Shown piece by piece: positions 53,765-61,731 of a stretch of DNA of 64,000 bases. The translations under genes were made by a program, and so were the position numbers. Position 1 is the first letter of the stretch; every line of letters begins with the position of its first letter. The stretch comes from Rhodococcus jostii NBRC 16295 (GTDB taxonomy: Bacteria; Actinomycetota; Actinomycetes; Mycobacteriales; Mycobacteriaceae). The DNA is taken from positions 1-64,000 of the forward strand of contig NZ_BCWY01000020.1 in assembly GCF_001894825.1 (NCBI RefSeq), written 5' to 3'. The notes under the pieces were generated by a model. The model saw only the letters and a list, made by a program, of their open reading frames with translations, made no database searches and was not told the DNA's origin.

Positions 53765-55221
53765 GCCGCACCTCCGTCGACGTTGTCCGACAGCCCCGCT
53801 GCGGCCTTGACCAGCCCGAGGGGGCCGTCGAAGTCGAAATTGCGGTACACGGCCGCGAGCTGCGCGAACGGCGGCGACTGGGCGAACAGCTGGAAGGTCA
53901 GTCGGTGCCCGGCGTAGTCGCTGTTGAGCAGGTCGCGGGCGAACGCGAGGAGCTTGCGGCGGTCGTCGGCCACCCAGTTGTCGTTGATGGAGTAGAACTT
54001 CTCCAGCCACGGCGCGACGTCCGGGTCGGCGAACGTGGCGGCGTCCGGGGTGATGCAGATCTGGCCGCCGCACAGCTCCCGGGCGATGTGCATCATCGCG
54101 GGCAGCTGGCTGAGCGCCATCACCCGGCCGGTGTAGAGCAGGGACTGGTTGGGCATGAGCAGGCCACCGGGGCTCGGCTCGGCGAGCGAGATCGCCGCGG
54201 TGAGGTGGGCGTTGATCGTCTCCCGGTAGCAGGCGAGCTGGGCGAGCTTCTCCTGCACCGCCTGCTGCTTCTCGAGACCGCTCTGCTTGACGTTCCACAG
54301 CGCCGATCCGATCATCAGATCGGCGAGGTGCAGGGTGCGCTGCACGAACGGGAACGCGCTGTAGCGGTGCAGGGTGGAACGGATGAACGTGGCGGCGCGG
54401 GTGTGCCGGTAGAACAGCACGTCTTCCCAGGGGATCTCGACGTTGTCGAACACGACGAGGGATTCGACCTCGTCGACCCGGTTGGCGAGGGGGTAGTCGG
54501 CGGACGGCGCCCGGCCGGCGAACCCGTTGCGGGAGATGTACTTCAGCCCGGGAGCGCCCATGTCGAGCACGAATCCGACGGCGTAGTCGGACAATTCGCT
54601 GTTGCCCCAGTTGGCGATGGTGGGTTTGGTGAACGCCTGGTTGGAGTAGGCGGCCGCGGTCTCGTATTTCGCGCCGCGCACGACGATCCCGTTGTCGGTC
54701 TCCTTCACCACGTGCAGGAGCATGTCGGGGTCCTGGTCCTGCGGCGCCTTCGACCGGTCGCCCTTCGGGTCGGTGTTCGCCGACACGTGGAACGGGTCCT
54801 CGCGGACCGAGCGCTCGAGGTGGCGGCGGATGTTCTCCGAGAAGCGCGGGTCGACCTCGTTGAGGACGTCCTGGCCGTCGAACAGCGACCACATCTCGCC
54901 GATGGTCTCGTCGCCGACGCGGGTGACCACTCCTCGGGTGTCGTCCAGGACCAGGTCGACGGCGGCGCGCTTGTCGAGCCAGTCCTGCTGGGTGCGGGGA
55001 AGCTTGTTGGCGATGGCGTTGCGTTCACCGGTTTCGGGGTCGACGTAGGTCATCGCGTCCTGCGTGGCCTCCTCGTGCGCGAGGTCGTAGATGCGTGCCC
55101 GCACGTCGACGATCGGCTTGAACATGGTGTGGTTCGCCACGTCCTTGACGCGTTCCCCGTCGACCCAGACCTCGCGGCCGTCCCTGATGGAATCCCTGTA
55201 TTCGTCTCCGGTGCGGATCAT
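53761..55221 (-). CDS. HpaB/PvcC-type FADH2-dependent monooxygenase
   Basis: This 486-residue large component of a two-component flavin monooxygenase is of the 4-hydroxyphenylacetate 3-hydroxylase type. Features are GDEYRDSIRDGREVWVDGE (about 4-22), HHDANT-like positions replaced by FHVSANTDPKGDR (about 142-154), ETDNGIVVRGAKYETAAAYSN (about 175-195), and NVEIPWEDVLFYRH near 265. HpaB proteins hydroxylate phenols; some oxidise other electron-rich rings. The FADH2 source is the flavin reductase encoded just upstream with an ATGA overlap. The downstream Rid, DUF1028, M20 and aspartase genes suggest ring oxidation of an N-containing compound giving aspartate. I infer an imidazoleacetate-like substrate. 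Confidence 0.88.
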   Translation of the reverse strand: MIRTGDEYRDSIRDGREVWVDGERVKDVANHTMFKPIVDVRARIYDLAHEEATQDAMTYVDPETGERNAIANKLPRTQQDWLDKRAAVDLVLDDTRGVVTRVGDETIGEMWSLFDGQDVLNEVDPRFSENIRRHLERSVREDPFHVSANTDPKGDRSKAPQDQDPDMLLHVVKETDNGIVVRGAKYETAAAYSNQAFTKPTIANWGNSELSDYAVGFVLDMGAPGLKYISRNGFAGRAPSADYPLANRVDEVESLVVFDNVEIPWEDVLFYRHTRAATFIRSTLHRYSAFPFVQRTLHLADLMIGSALWNVKQSGLEKQQAVQEKLAQLACYRETINAHLTAAISLAEPSPGGLLMPNQSLLYTGRVMALSQLPAMMHIARELCGGQICITPDAATFADPDVAPWLEKFYSINDNWVADDRRKLLAFARDLLNSDYAGHRLTFQLFAQSPPFAQLAAVYRNFDFDGPLGLVKAAAGLSDNVDGGAA

Positions 55222-55838
55222 TTCGTGCTCCTGGTCCTCGGCGCGGGGTGTGCGTCCGGGTAGTCGGGGAAGGTGGAAGGTTCGAATGCTGCGGGCGTGC
55301 TGTAGGTGTGGGAGGCGTATACGAGCGGATCGCCGGGGTGGGTCTCGACGGCGGCGACCCGGCCGATGTAGATGCGGTGGGTGCCCGCCTCGATGACCTC
55401 GTGGACGGTGCAGTCGAAGGACGCGATCGCGTCGTGCACGCGCGGTGAGCCGGATTCGGCGACGGTCCAGTGCCCGCACGTGAAGTCCCACCGCTGCTTG
55501 CCGGGCCAGGGCCGGCCGGCGAAGGTGTCTGCGACGTGATCGTGCTGGGTGGCAAGCACATTGACGCAGAAGACGCCGTTCTCGGAGATCGCGTCGTTGA
55601 CGGGGCTGCGTCCGTGGAGGCAGACCAGCACGAGCGCCGGATCGGCCGAGACGGAGCACATCGCGCTCACGGTCTGCGCCGTCCGGCCGCCGGGACCGTC
55701 GGTCGCGACGACGGTGACTCCGGTCGCGACGGCGCCCATGGCCGTGACGAAGTTCGCGGTCGAGCTGTCCGGAATCGGTGGGGCCACCGATGTTCGGGCC
55801 GTCGTTTCGACGGCTGCGTGACGGTCAGCGATCGGCAT
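55218..55838 (-). CDS. Flavin reductase component for the HpaB-type monooxygenase
   Basis: This 206-residue flavin reductase family protein should supply FADH2 to the coupled monooxygenase. It has TANFVTAMGAVATGVTVVATD (about 27-47), AQTVSAMCSVSADPALVLVCL (about 54-74), INVLATQHDHVADTF-like NVLATQHDHVADTFAGR and a DCTVHEVIEAGTHRIYIGRV block. An AAAGGAG site six bases before ATG 55838 is strong. It starts the six-gene catabolic operon, and the shared TGTACAGATT site lies about 71 bases upstream. A short Pro/Arg/Ser-rich tail follows the domain. Confidence 0.9.
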   Translation of the reverse strand: MPIADRHAAVETTARTSVAPPIPDSSTANFVTAMGAVATGVTVVATDGPGGRTAQTVSAMCSVSADPALVLVCLHGRSPVNDAISENGVFCVNVLATQHDHVADTFAGRPWPGKQRWDFTCGHWTVAESGSPRVHDAIASFDCTVHEVIEAGTHRIYIGRVAAVETHPGDPLVYASHTYSTPAAFEPSTFPDYPDAHPAPRTRSTK

Positions 55839-55908
55839 GACGGGCTCCTTTCTGTGTGCGGTGAGCGAGGAGTTCGTGCCGTGGAACCAATCTTGGGGCG
55901 CACGGCGA

Positions 55909-55943
55909 AATCTGTACAACACAGATAAGTGGCGCACTGCATA
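55909..55943. promoter_or_regulatory. Shared regulon site 2, before the flavin reductase operon
   Basis: On the minus strand TGTACAGATT (55909-55918) lies 71 bases from the flavin reductase start. Read on the plus strand, TCTGTACAACACAGATAAG and CACTGCAT align with TCTGTACAGCACAAAGATCAG and TACTGCAT at 61.56-61.59 kb. The match covers about 32 bases with a few changes. The divergent gene is the dienelactone-hydrolase-like lipoprotein. Confidence 0.6.
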
Positions 55944-56031
55944 AGGAAAATCGATGCGGGGCGAAGGCATGTCGATCACGGCGTCGACCAGGGATAATTC
56001 CTTACATCAGCCGATGCGGACGGGGACGATC

Positions 56032-56940
56032 ATGACGCCACTGCAGCGCTACATTGCCGAAGAGATCGCGATCGACCATGCGGACGGACTGTTGTCCCGC
56101 CGCGAGGCGCTGCGAAGACTCGGACTCATCGGCCTCGGTGTGGCGGCGGCGTCGTCGTTACTGGCCGCCTGCTCCACGGACGGCGACGGGGAGTCGTCCA
56201 CCTCGGCTCCGGTGACACCTGGAGGGGCGACGCCGCCGCCACCGGGCATGGCCGACGCCGTCGGAACCGAAGCCGTGACCTTCGCCGGTCCGGACGGGCT
56301 GGTCCTGCAGGGGGCCTGGGCCGAAGCGGCCGAGCCCCGCGGAGCGGTTCTGGTGGTGCACGAGAACAAGGGCCTGACCGACCACATCCGTTCGGTGGCG
56401 GGCCGATTCGCCGGTGCCGGATACCCCGCACTGGCCATCGATCTGCTCTCGGAGGAGGGCGGGACGGCGACCTTCACCGACCAGGCTCAGGCCACCGCCG
56501 CGCTGGCCACGGTGCCGCCGGAGCGCTTCGTCGCCGACATGAAGGCCGGCGTCGACGAACTGGCGCGCCGGGTACCGGACGAGAAGTACGCGGCGGTCGG
56601 GTTCTGCTTCGGCGGCGGCATGGTGTGGCAACTCCTCGCGTCCGGCGAACCGCGACTGGCGGCCGCCGTCCCCTTCTACGGTCCCCTGCCCGAGGGCGCG
56701 GACTTCTCCGGCTCGAAGGCCGCGGTCCTCGCCATCTACGCGGAACTGGATGCCCGGGTGAACGCGTCCCGCGACGCCGCGGCCGCGGCACTCGCGAAGG
56801 CGGGGCTGCCGCACGAGAACGTCACGGTTCCGGGTGCCGATCACGCGTTCTTCAACGACACCGGGCCCCGCTACAACGCGGCCGCGGCGGCGGAGGCCTA
56901 CGAACGTGTCCTCGCCTGGTTCGGCGAATACGTGGGGTGA
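56032..56940 (+). CDS. Dienelactone hydrolase-like lipoprotein (Tat signal)
   Basis: This 302-residue exported hydrolase carries a twin-arginine pattern SRREALRRLGLIGLG (about 22-36) leading to a lipobox with Cys47 (SSLLAACS), so it is probably a Tat-exported lipoprotein. The dienelactone hydrolase domain (about 75-302) has Cys192 as nucleophile in GFCFGGG, the conserved Glu in HENKG (about E111), an Asp in AELDARV and His in GADHAFF. ATG 56032 gives the proper signal; an ATG six codons upstream is possible. It is divergent from the monooxygenase operon. A surface location argues against direct participation in a cytoplasmic pathway. Confidence 0.87.
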   Translation: MTPLQRYIAEEIAIDHADGLLSRREALRRLGLIGLGVAAASSLLAACSTDGDGESSTSAPVTPGGATPPPPGMADAVGTEAVTFAGPDGLVLQGAWAEAAEPRGAVLVVHENKGLTDHIRSVAGRFAGAGYPALAIDLLSEEGGTATFTDQAQATAALATVPPERFVADMKAGVDELARRVPDEKYAAVGFCFGGGMVWQLLASGEPRLAAAVPFYGPLPEGADFSGSKAAVLAIYAELDARVNASRDAAAAALAKAGLPHENVTVPGADHAFFNDTGPRYNAAAAAEAYERVLAWFGEYVG

Positions 56941-57575
56941 GGCGGGCGCATCAGCAGTGCGGCGACGAGGAAACACAGCGCGCCCACGAACGTCCCCAGA
57001 TCGGCGACCGTTGCGTTTTCCAGCGCGCCGGTGCCGGGCACGATGAACGCGGCCACCGCGGACACCCCGAACGCGACCGACCCGAGCATGTTCAACCAGG
57101 TACTGCGCCAGTTGCGGGCGTGCGGATCCCACAACTTGTCGGTTTCGGTGGTGGCCACCACCGCCAGAGCGCTGGCGACGAGGAAGGCCGTCGACCCGAA
57201 GATGTCGGGCCGCCACCCCCACACCCGGTCCTGTTCGACGGTGAGCCCCTGGATGAGCGCGACGCCGGTACTGACGTTGAACAGGAGGGTGCCGACGAAC
57301 TGGATCAGCGCCGCCCACCAGTCGTAGCGTTCGACCGTCTCGGATTCTTCCCCGGGTACCGGTCTGCCACTGAGCAGCAACTGGATGAACCCGGCGGTGG
57401 TGAAGAACAGGGATCCGACGAAGTAGGTGATGTTGTCGATCTCGGGGCCGACCGCGTCCCCGTACATCCGCGTGGCCGCCATCCCGAACAGGAAGGAGCC
57501 TATGACGAATCCCCAGGACTCCCGGCGCAGCCGGAGCGTTCGGCGCGGTGCGGGAGAGGTGTGGTCGTTCGACAC
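56898..57575 (-). CDS. Integral membrane protein, YrhK-like
   Basis: This 225-residue membrane protein has about six hydrophobic segments. The YrhK-like core pattern appears as a repeated GSxxFxxxxxxQ arrangement: FVGSLFFTTAGFIQLL (about 52-67) and TLLFNVSTGVALIQGL (about 95-110), with DYWAA-like DWWAALIQFVG between. The function is unknown. It overlaps the end of the convergent lipoprotein gene by 43 bases. The GTG at 57575 is the most upstream sensible start. Confidence 0.8.
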   Translation of the reverse strand: MSNDHTSPAPRRTLRLRRESWGFVIGSFLFGMAATRMYGDAVGPEIDNITYFVGSLFFTTAGFIQLLLSGRPVPGEESETVERYDWWAALIQFVGTLLFNVSTGVALIQGLTVEQDRVWGWRPDIFGSTAFLVASALAVVATTETDKLWDPHARNWRSTWLNMLGSVAFGVSAVAAFIVPGTGALENATVADLGTFVGALCFLVAALLMRPPHPTYSPNQARTRS

Positions 57576-57696
57576 CGTGACGTCACCCCCTCACCACCCG
57601 GGTCGGCAGGATCTCAGACTCTCCGAAGACACTCACCGGGTCAAGGCCGGGCACGGAAATTCGGCTGCGAGTCCGCGCGGGGTGTGTCAGTGTCGG

Positions 57697-58905
57697 ATGA
57701 TGACGAGCGACGACGGAATCACGATCAGAGCTGCGACCGAACAGGACTGGCCGAAGATCACCGTGCTCAACGAGATCTGTTTCCTGACACCGCAGACCGC
57801 CGAATTCACCGCGCACTGGAAGCAACTCGTGAGCGGTGAGCCGCCGATCATCGCTCTCGACGGCGACGAGGTGGTCGGCGCCACCATGGACATTCCCATG
57901 ACCGTCACCGTCCCCGGCGGCGGAAGCGTCGCGGCGGCGGGTATCACGGCGGTGACGGTCGCGCCCACCCACCGCCGGCGCGGTATCCTCCGCGCCCTGT
58001 ACACCGAGCACCACGCTCGCATCCGGGAGTCCGGGGCGCCGCTGTCGATTCTCACCGCCAGCGAAGGCGGGATCTACGGACGGTTCGGGTACGGGCCCGC
58101 GACGGTCGAGGCGACGGTGAGCATCGACCGCCGCTTCGCGACCCCGCACCGGAACGCACCCGACCCGGGCGGGGTGCGCATGGTGCATCCGGCCGAGGCG
58201 CGGCCCGCCTTCACCGACGTCTACGACCGCTGGCAGGCGATGACGCCGGGAGCGCAGGTGCGGCCGGCGATCGTGTGGAATCGGATCTTCGCCGACCGGG
58301 AGAGCGAGCGGGGCGGCGGCACAGCCCACTTCGGACTGGTGCACCCCGACGGCTACGTGCTCTACCGCCGCGTCTCCGGCGACAGCGGATCGGTGGCCCG
58401 CGTGGAGGAGATCCGGACCGTCGGCGCCGCGGCGCATGCCGCGCTGTGGCGGGCGTTGCTCGGGCTCGACCTGGTGCGCCGCGTCGAGGCGAATCTGACC
58501 CCCGAGGACCCGTTGCCGTATCTGCTGAGCGACGGCCGGTTGGTGCGCACCACGTCACGCCACGACGAGTTGTGGGTGCGGATCATGGAGGTGCCGGCCG
58601 CGCTGGAAGCCCGCACCTATCGCCGCGACCTCGACGTGGTGGTCCAGGTCGACGACGGGTTCCTGGACGCGGGTGGCCGATTCGCGCTCACCGTGCGGGA
58701 CGGCAAGGCCGTGTGCACCCGGACCGACGCAACTCCCCACCTGGTGCTCGACCTCGACGTGCTGGGCAGCCTGTATCTCGGGGCGCACCGGGCGCGGACG
58801 TTCGCGGCCGCGAACCGGCTGTGGGCCGCCGACGCCGACACACTCGACCGGTTCGACAGCGCGTTCGGCTCCGACCGCGACGCCCAGATGGGATGGGCGT
58901 TCTAA
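57697..58905 (+). CDS. eis: Eis-like GNAT acetyltransferase
   Basis: This 402-residue acetyltransferase has the Eis three-part layout: an N-terminal GNAT domain (about 5-150) with the acetyl-CoA motif VAPTHRRRGILRALYTEHH and GIYGRFGYGPAT, a middle GNAT-like domain, and a C-terminal sterol-carrier-protein-like domain (about 295-402) ending in AF. In mycobacterial Eis the C-terminal carboxylate takes part in catalysis. Eis enzymes acetylate amines of aminoglycosides and other compounds. Tandem ATG codons at 57697 and 57700 are both possible starts. It overlaps the convergent LysR gene by four bases. No other resistance gene is close. Confidence 0.9.
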   Translation: MMTSDDGITIRAATEQDWPKITVLNEICFLTPQTAEFTAHWKQLVSGEPPIIALDGDEVVGATMDIPMTVTVPGGGSVAAAGITAVTVAPTHRRRGILRALYTEHHARIRESGAPLSILTASEGGIYGRFGYGPATVEATVSIDRRFATPHRNAPDPGGVRMVHPAEARPAFTDVYDRWQAMTPGAQVRPAIVWNRIFADRESERGGGTAHFGLVHPDGYVLYRRVSGDSGSVARVEEIRTVGAAAHAALWRALLGLDLVRRVEANLTPEDPLPYLLSDGRLVRTTSRHDELWVRIMEVPAALEARTYRRDLDVVVQVDDGFLDAGGRFALTVRDGKAVCTRTDATPHLVLDLDVLGSLYLGAHRARTFAAANRLWAADADTLDRFDSAFGSDRDAQMGWAF

Positions 58906-59828
58906 CCCGACGCACCTGCCTGTTGCGCGAACACCGCCCGCGCCCGCTCGGCGACGGCCCGGGCCCGCGCCGTGCTCCGCACCCCCTTCAGCCGGGCGAG
59001 CACCACCGGGAGGCCCGGAACGTCGTCGGCGATCGGCACCGTCGCGACCCGTCCGCCGTCGTAGGTCCGGCCCTCCGCGGGCCGCTGGTTCAGGATCGAG
59101 AAGCCGTGGCCGCGGGCGACGAGTCCGCGCACCGTTTCATAACTCGCCGACCGGTACCGGACCAACGGCGTGACACCCGACCCCGACAGCATCGCCAGGA
59201 AGTAGTCGCGGCTGCTCGGCAGATCCAGCAGCACCATGGGTTCGCCCTCGAGGTCGGCGAGCGCAATCGCGTCGTGCCCGGCCAGCCGGTGGTCCGGCGG
59301 GAGGATGACGTGGGGCCTCGCGACGCCGAGGGTCTCGGTCTCCATGTCGTCGCCCAGCGCGAGGTCGTAGGTGAGGGCCAGTTCGGCGGTGCCGTTCCGC
59401 AGCGCCGCCCGCACCGCCTCCGCCTGGGTCTCGACCACCTCCACCTCGAGGTCGGGGTGCTGATCGCGCAGGTCCGAGATCAGCGTCGGCAGGATGAACG
59501 GGGTGAGGGTGACGAAGCAGGCCAGCCGGACGGTGCCCCGGACGTTGTCCTCGTGGCCGCGCGCCGCGTCGAGCACCTCTCCGAGGTGGGCGAGCACGCT
59601 GCGGGTGTCGCGGAGCATCTCCTCCCCCGCCGCCGTGAGAACCAGCCCGCGCGACCGTTGCCGGATGAAGAGCTGAGTGCCGATCTGGTGCTCGAGCTGA
59701 GAGATCGCCGAGGACACCGCCGACTGCGCGACCATCAGTTCGTCGGCGGCCTTCGTCATGCTGGAGAAGTTCGCGGCCTCGACGAAATACCTGAGCTGGG
59801 TGAACGTCACGTCGGGTCGTCGTTGCAT
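58902..59828 (-). CDS. LysR-family transcriptional regulator
   Basis: This 308-residue LysR regulator has an N-terminal helix-turn-helix (about 8-66; FTQLRYFVEAANFSSMTKAADELMVAQSAVS in parts) and a periplasmic-binding-like effector domain (about 92-300). An AGGAG site seven bases before ATG 59828 fixes the start. It lies 86 bases downstream of the permease gene on the same strand, so it may be co-transcribed with it. It is the only regulator in the 48-64 kb region and the best candidate to bind the shared boxes and the large inverted repeat at 61.6 kb. The effector might be histamine, imidazoleacetate or another amine, by inference. Confidence 0.92.
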   Translation of the reverse strand: MQRRPDVTFTQLRYFVEAANFSSMTKAADELMVAQSAVSSAISQLEHQIGTQLFIRQRSRGLVLTAAGEEMLRDTRSVLAHLGEVLDAARGHEDNVRGTVRLACFVTLTPFILPTLISDLRDQHPDLEVEVVETQAEAVRAALRNGTAELALTYDLALGDDMETETLGVARPHVILPPDHRLAGHDAIALADLEGEPMVLLDLPSSRDYFLAMLSGSGVTPLVRYRSASYETVRGLVARGHGFSILNQRPAEGRTYDGGRVATVPIADDVPGLPVVLARLKGVRSTARARAVAERARAVFAQQAGASG

Positions 59829-59914
59829 GCGCTCTCCTCGGGATCTGAGGCCACCAGGATCGCAGGTCTCCGACCGGGGAGCCACCCACGACACACGCGG
59901 TGGACGCGACGCCA

Positions 59915-61456
59915 TTACCGGACGTCGGCCTTCACGAGGTCGGGATCCGGCTCCGCACCCGGGTCGTCGTCGCACGCGGTACGCGGGCCGGTCGCGGACC
60001 GCACGGACTTGCCGCGCAGGTACCCGACCACGCCGAGAAGCGCGAGGACGGCCAGCGTCCCGAGGGTGAACACCTCGAACGTCCCCTGACTCACGCCCCA
60101 GATCTCGTCGAAGTCGTAGTCCAGGCCGAAGACCGCGTCCAGGGTTCCGGGGAACACCGCCACCCAGGAACCGAGCAGCACCCAGGCGAAGCAGAGTCCG
60201 CCGAGAATGCGGAAGCCGGCGTTGCCGGTGGGAACCCGGAAGGGCCGCACGACGTCCGGGAAGTGCGTGCGCAGCCGGATCGCCGACGGGATGACGATCA
60301 GGTAGCTGAGCAGAAACGTCGAGATCGAGATCGTCAGCACGACGGCGAAGACGGAACCGCCGGATCCGGTGATCTGCATGGCCGCGAGCATGAACACGGT
60401 GGCGACGACGCCGGACAGGAAGTTGACGCGCACCGGCGTGCCGAGGCGGGGATGGAATCGGCCGAAGAACCCGGCGAAGAAGGCGCCGTCGGCGGCCGCC
60501 ATGGCCTGCATGCGGTCGCTGATGATCATCCACGCCGCACCCTGGGTCATGAGGATGACCGCGAAGATCACGCCGGTCACGGTCAGCATGGCCGGCGCGG
60601 CGGGACCGTAGACGCTGTACACGGTCGCAACGGCCTCGAGCAGTCCGCCGACACCGGTGATGTCGTCGGCGGGCACGACGAGCAGGATCGCGAAGATCGG
60701 CAGCAGGTACGACGCGGCGGCGATCGCGCAAGCGCGGGCGATCGAGATCGGGACGTCGCGGGCGGGGTTCTTCATCTCTCCGGCTGCGCTGTTCCCGGAT
60801 TCGAAACCGAGGTAGGAGAACAGCAGCAGCGGCGTCACCCCGAGGAGCCCGGTGAGGGTGGGGCTGAAGTCGCCCGCGGAGATGCCGGCGAATCCGTTCT
60901 TCGCGGCGTAGATCCCGGTGGTGACGAGGAAGAACAGGAGGAACACGATCTTCAGGAACGCGCCGACCGTCGGAATCCATTTGCCGCGCGCCAGACTCAC
61001 CACGGCGGCCAGCACCGTCAGCCAGATGAAGACCAATTTGAAGAGGTAGTCCGTCACCGAACCCTCCTCGAAGGCGCCGACGTAGTGGTTCCATGTCTCG
61101 GCGGCGATGAACGCCATCGACCCGCCGACCCACACGGGCTGCGTCACCCACGTCAGCAGCGACGCGAGCGCGGCGAGTGGGCGGCCGAACGCTCGCCGCA
61201 CCCATACGTACACACCGCCCTCGCCGGTGAACGAGCTGCCGATCTCGGCGAAGATCAGGCCGTACGGCAGGAGGAAGAACACCGCGAGAACGAGTGCCCA
61301 GGTGAAGGTCTCGGCGCCGAACGTGGAGACCTGACCGAGGACCTCGACCGACACCACCGCCGCGACGATGAGGAAGACGATGTCGAACCGGCCGAGTGAC
61401 TTCTTGAGGTGTTGTGTCTGTTCGTCCGCCAGGGCGGTGGGGGTGTTGTCGCTCAT
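59915..61456 (-). CDS. APC-family amino acid/amine permease
   Basis: This 513-residue transporter of the amino acid-polyamine-organocation superfamily has about 12 spans. The family signature ALVLAVFFLLPYGLIFAEIGSSF (in parts, about 57-80) and GEGGVYVWVRRAFG (about 83-96) are clear, as is LFSYLGFESGNSAAGEMKNPARDVP (in parts, about 225-250). The C-terminal tail is acidic. It starts at ATG 61456 and is divergent from the histamine/amine dehydrogenase gene across a 275-base regulatory gap, with the shared TGTACAGATT box about 103 bases before its start. It probably imports the amine substrate. Confidence 0.9.
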   Translation of the reverse strand: MSDNTPTALADEQTQHLKKSLGRFDIVFLIVAAVVSVEVLGQVSTFGAETFTWALVLAVFFLLPYGLIFAEIGSSFTGEGGVYVWVRRAFGRPLAALASLLTWVTQPVWVGGSMAFIAAETWNHYVGAFEEGSVTDYLFKLVFIWLTVLAAVVSLARGKWIPTVGAFLKIVFLLFFLVTTGIYAAKNGFAGISAGDFSPTLTGLLGVTPLLLFSYLGFESGNSAAGEMKNPARDVPISIARACAIAAASYLLPIFAILLVVPADDITGVGGLLEAVATVYSVYGPAAPAMLTVTGVIFAVILMTQGAAWMIISDRMQAMAAADGAFFAGFFGRFHPRLGTPVRVNFLSGVVATVFMLAAMQITGSGGSVFAVVLTISISTFLLSYLIVIPSAIRLRTHFPDVVRPFRVPTGNAGFRILGGLCFAWVLLGSWVAVFPGTLDAVFGLDYDFDEIWGVSQGTFEVFTLGTLAVLALLGVVGYLRGKSVRSATGPRTACDDDPGAEPDPDLVKADVR

Positions 61457-61558
61457 CGCTGTACCTCGTTGCTGGAGTCGATAGGAATGTGCTTGGGCGA
61501 TGGTGTTTTCAGCCGGCGCTGCAGTGATGCCGGTCACTACTCTCGTCCGACCCCGGCA

Positions 61559-61645
61559 AATCTGTACAGCACAAAGATCAGGGGTACTGCATCAGTTCTT
61601 CAGATGTCGAGGCTGCGACGTTGGCATCTGAATAACTGATGCAGT
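61559..61645. promoter_or_regulatory. Shared regulon site 3 and 21-base inverted repeat before the amine dehydrogenase
   Basis: AATCTGTACA (61559-61568; TGTACAGATT on the minus strand) is followed by two 21-base inverted arms (61586-61606 and 61625-61645) that match at 20 of 21 positions, with an 18-base centre. The arms contain ACTGCATCAGTT. Two separated half-sites of this size suit a dimeric or tetrameric regulator such as LysR. The dehydrogenase start is about 87 bases to the right. Confidence 0.7.
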
Positions 61646-61731
61646 GGCACGAAAAGATCCTGTTGACTGTTGTGGTCGCGCGGACCGACGATTCTGGCAC
61701 TGCACGAACCGAACAGCGTGAGGAACCCACC

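Noticed and set aside
55218-55838. Rut-type uracil degradation operon
   Set aside because: The gene roles resemble Rut (monooxygenase, reductase, Rid, permease), but the monooxygenase is HpaB-type rather than RutA-type, the amidohydrolase is M20 rather than RutB-like, and the aspartase and amine dehydrogenase fit another route better.
59900-61399. A 499-codon plus-strand frame opposite the APC permease
   Set aside because: Its composition is charged and repetitive, while the minus strand shows a full set of membrane spans and family motifs.
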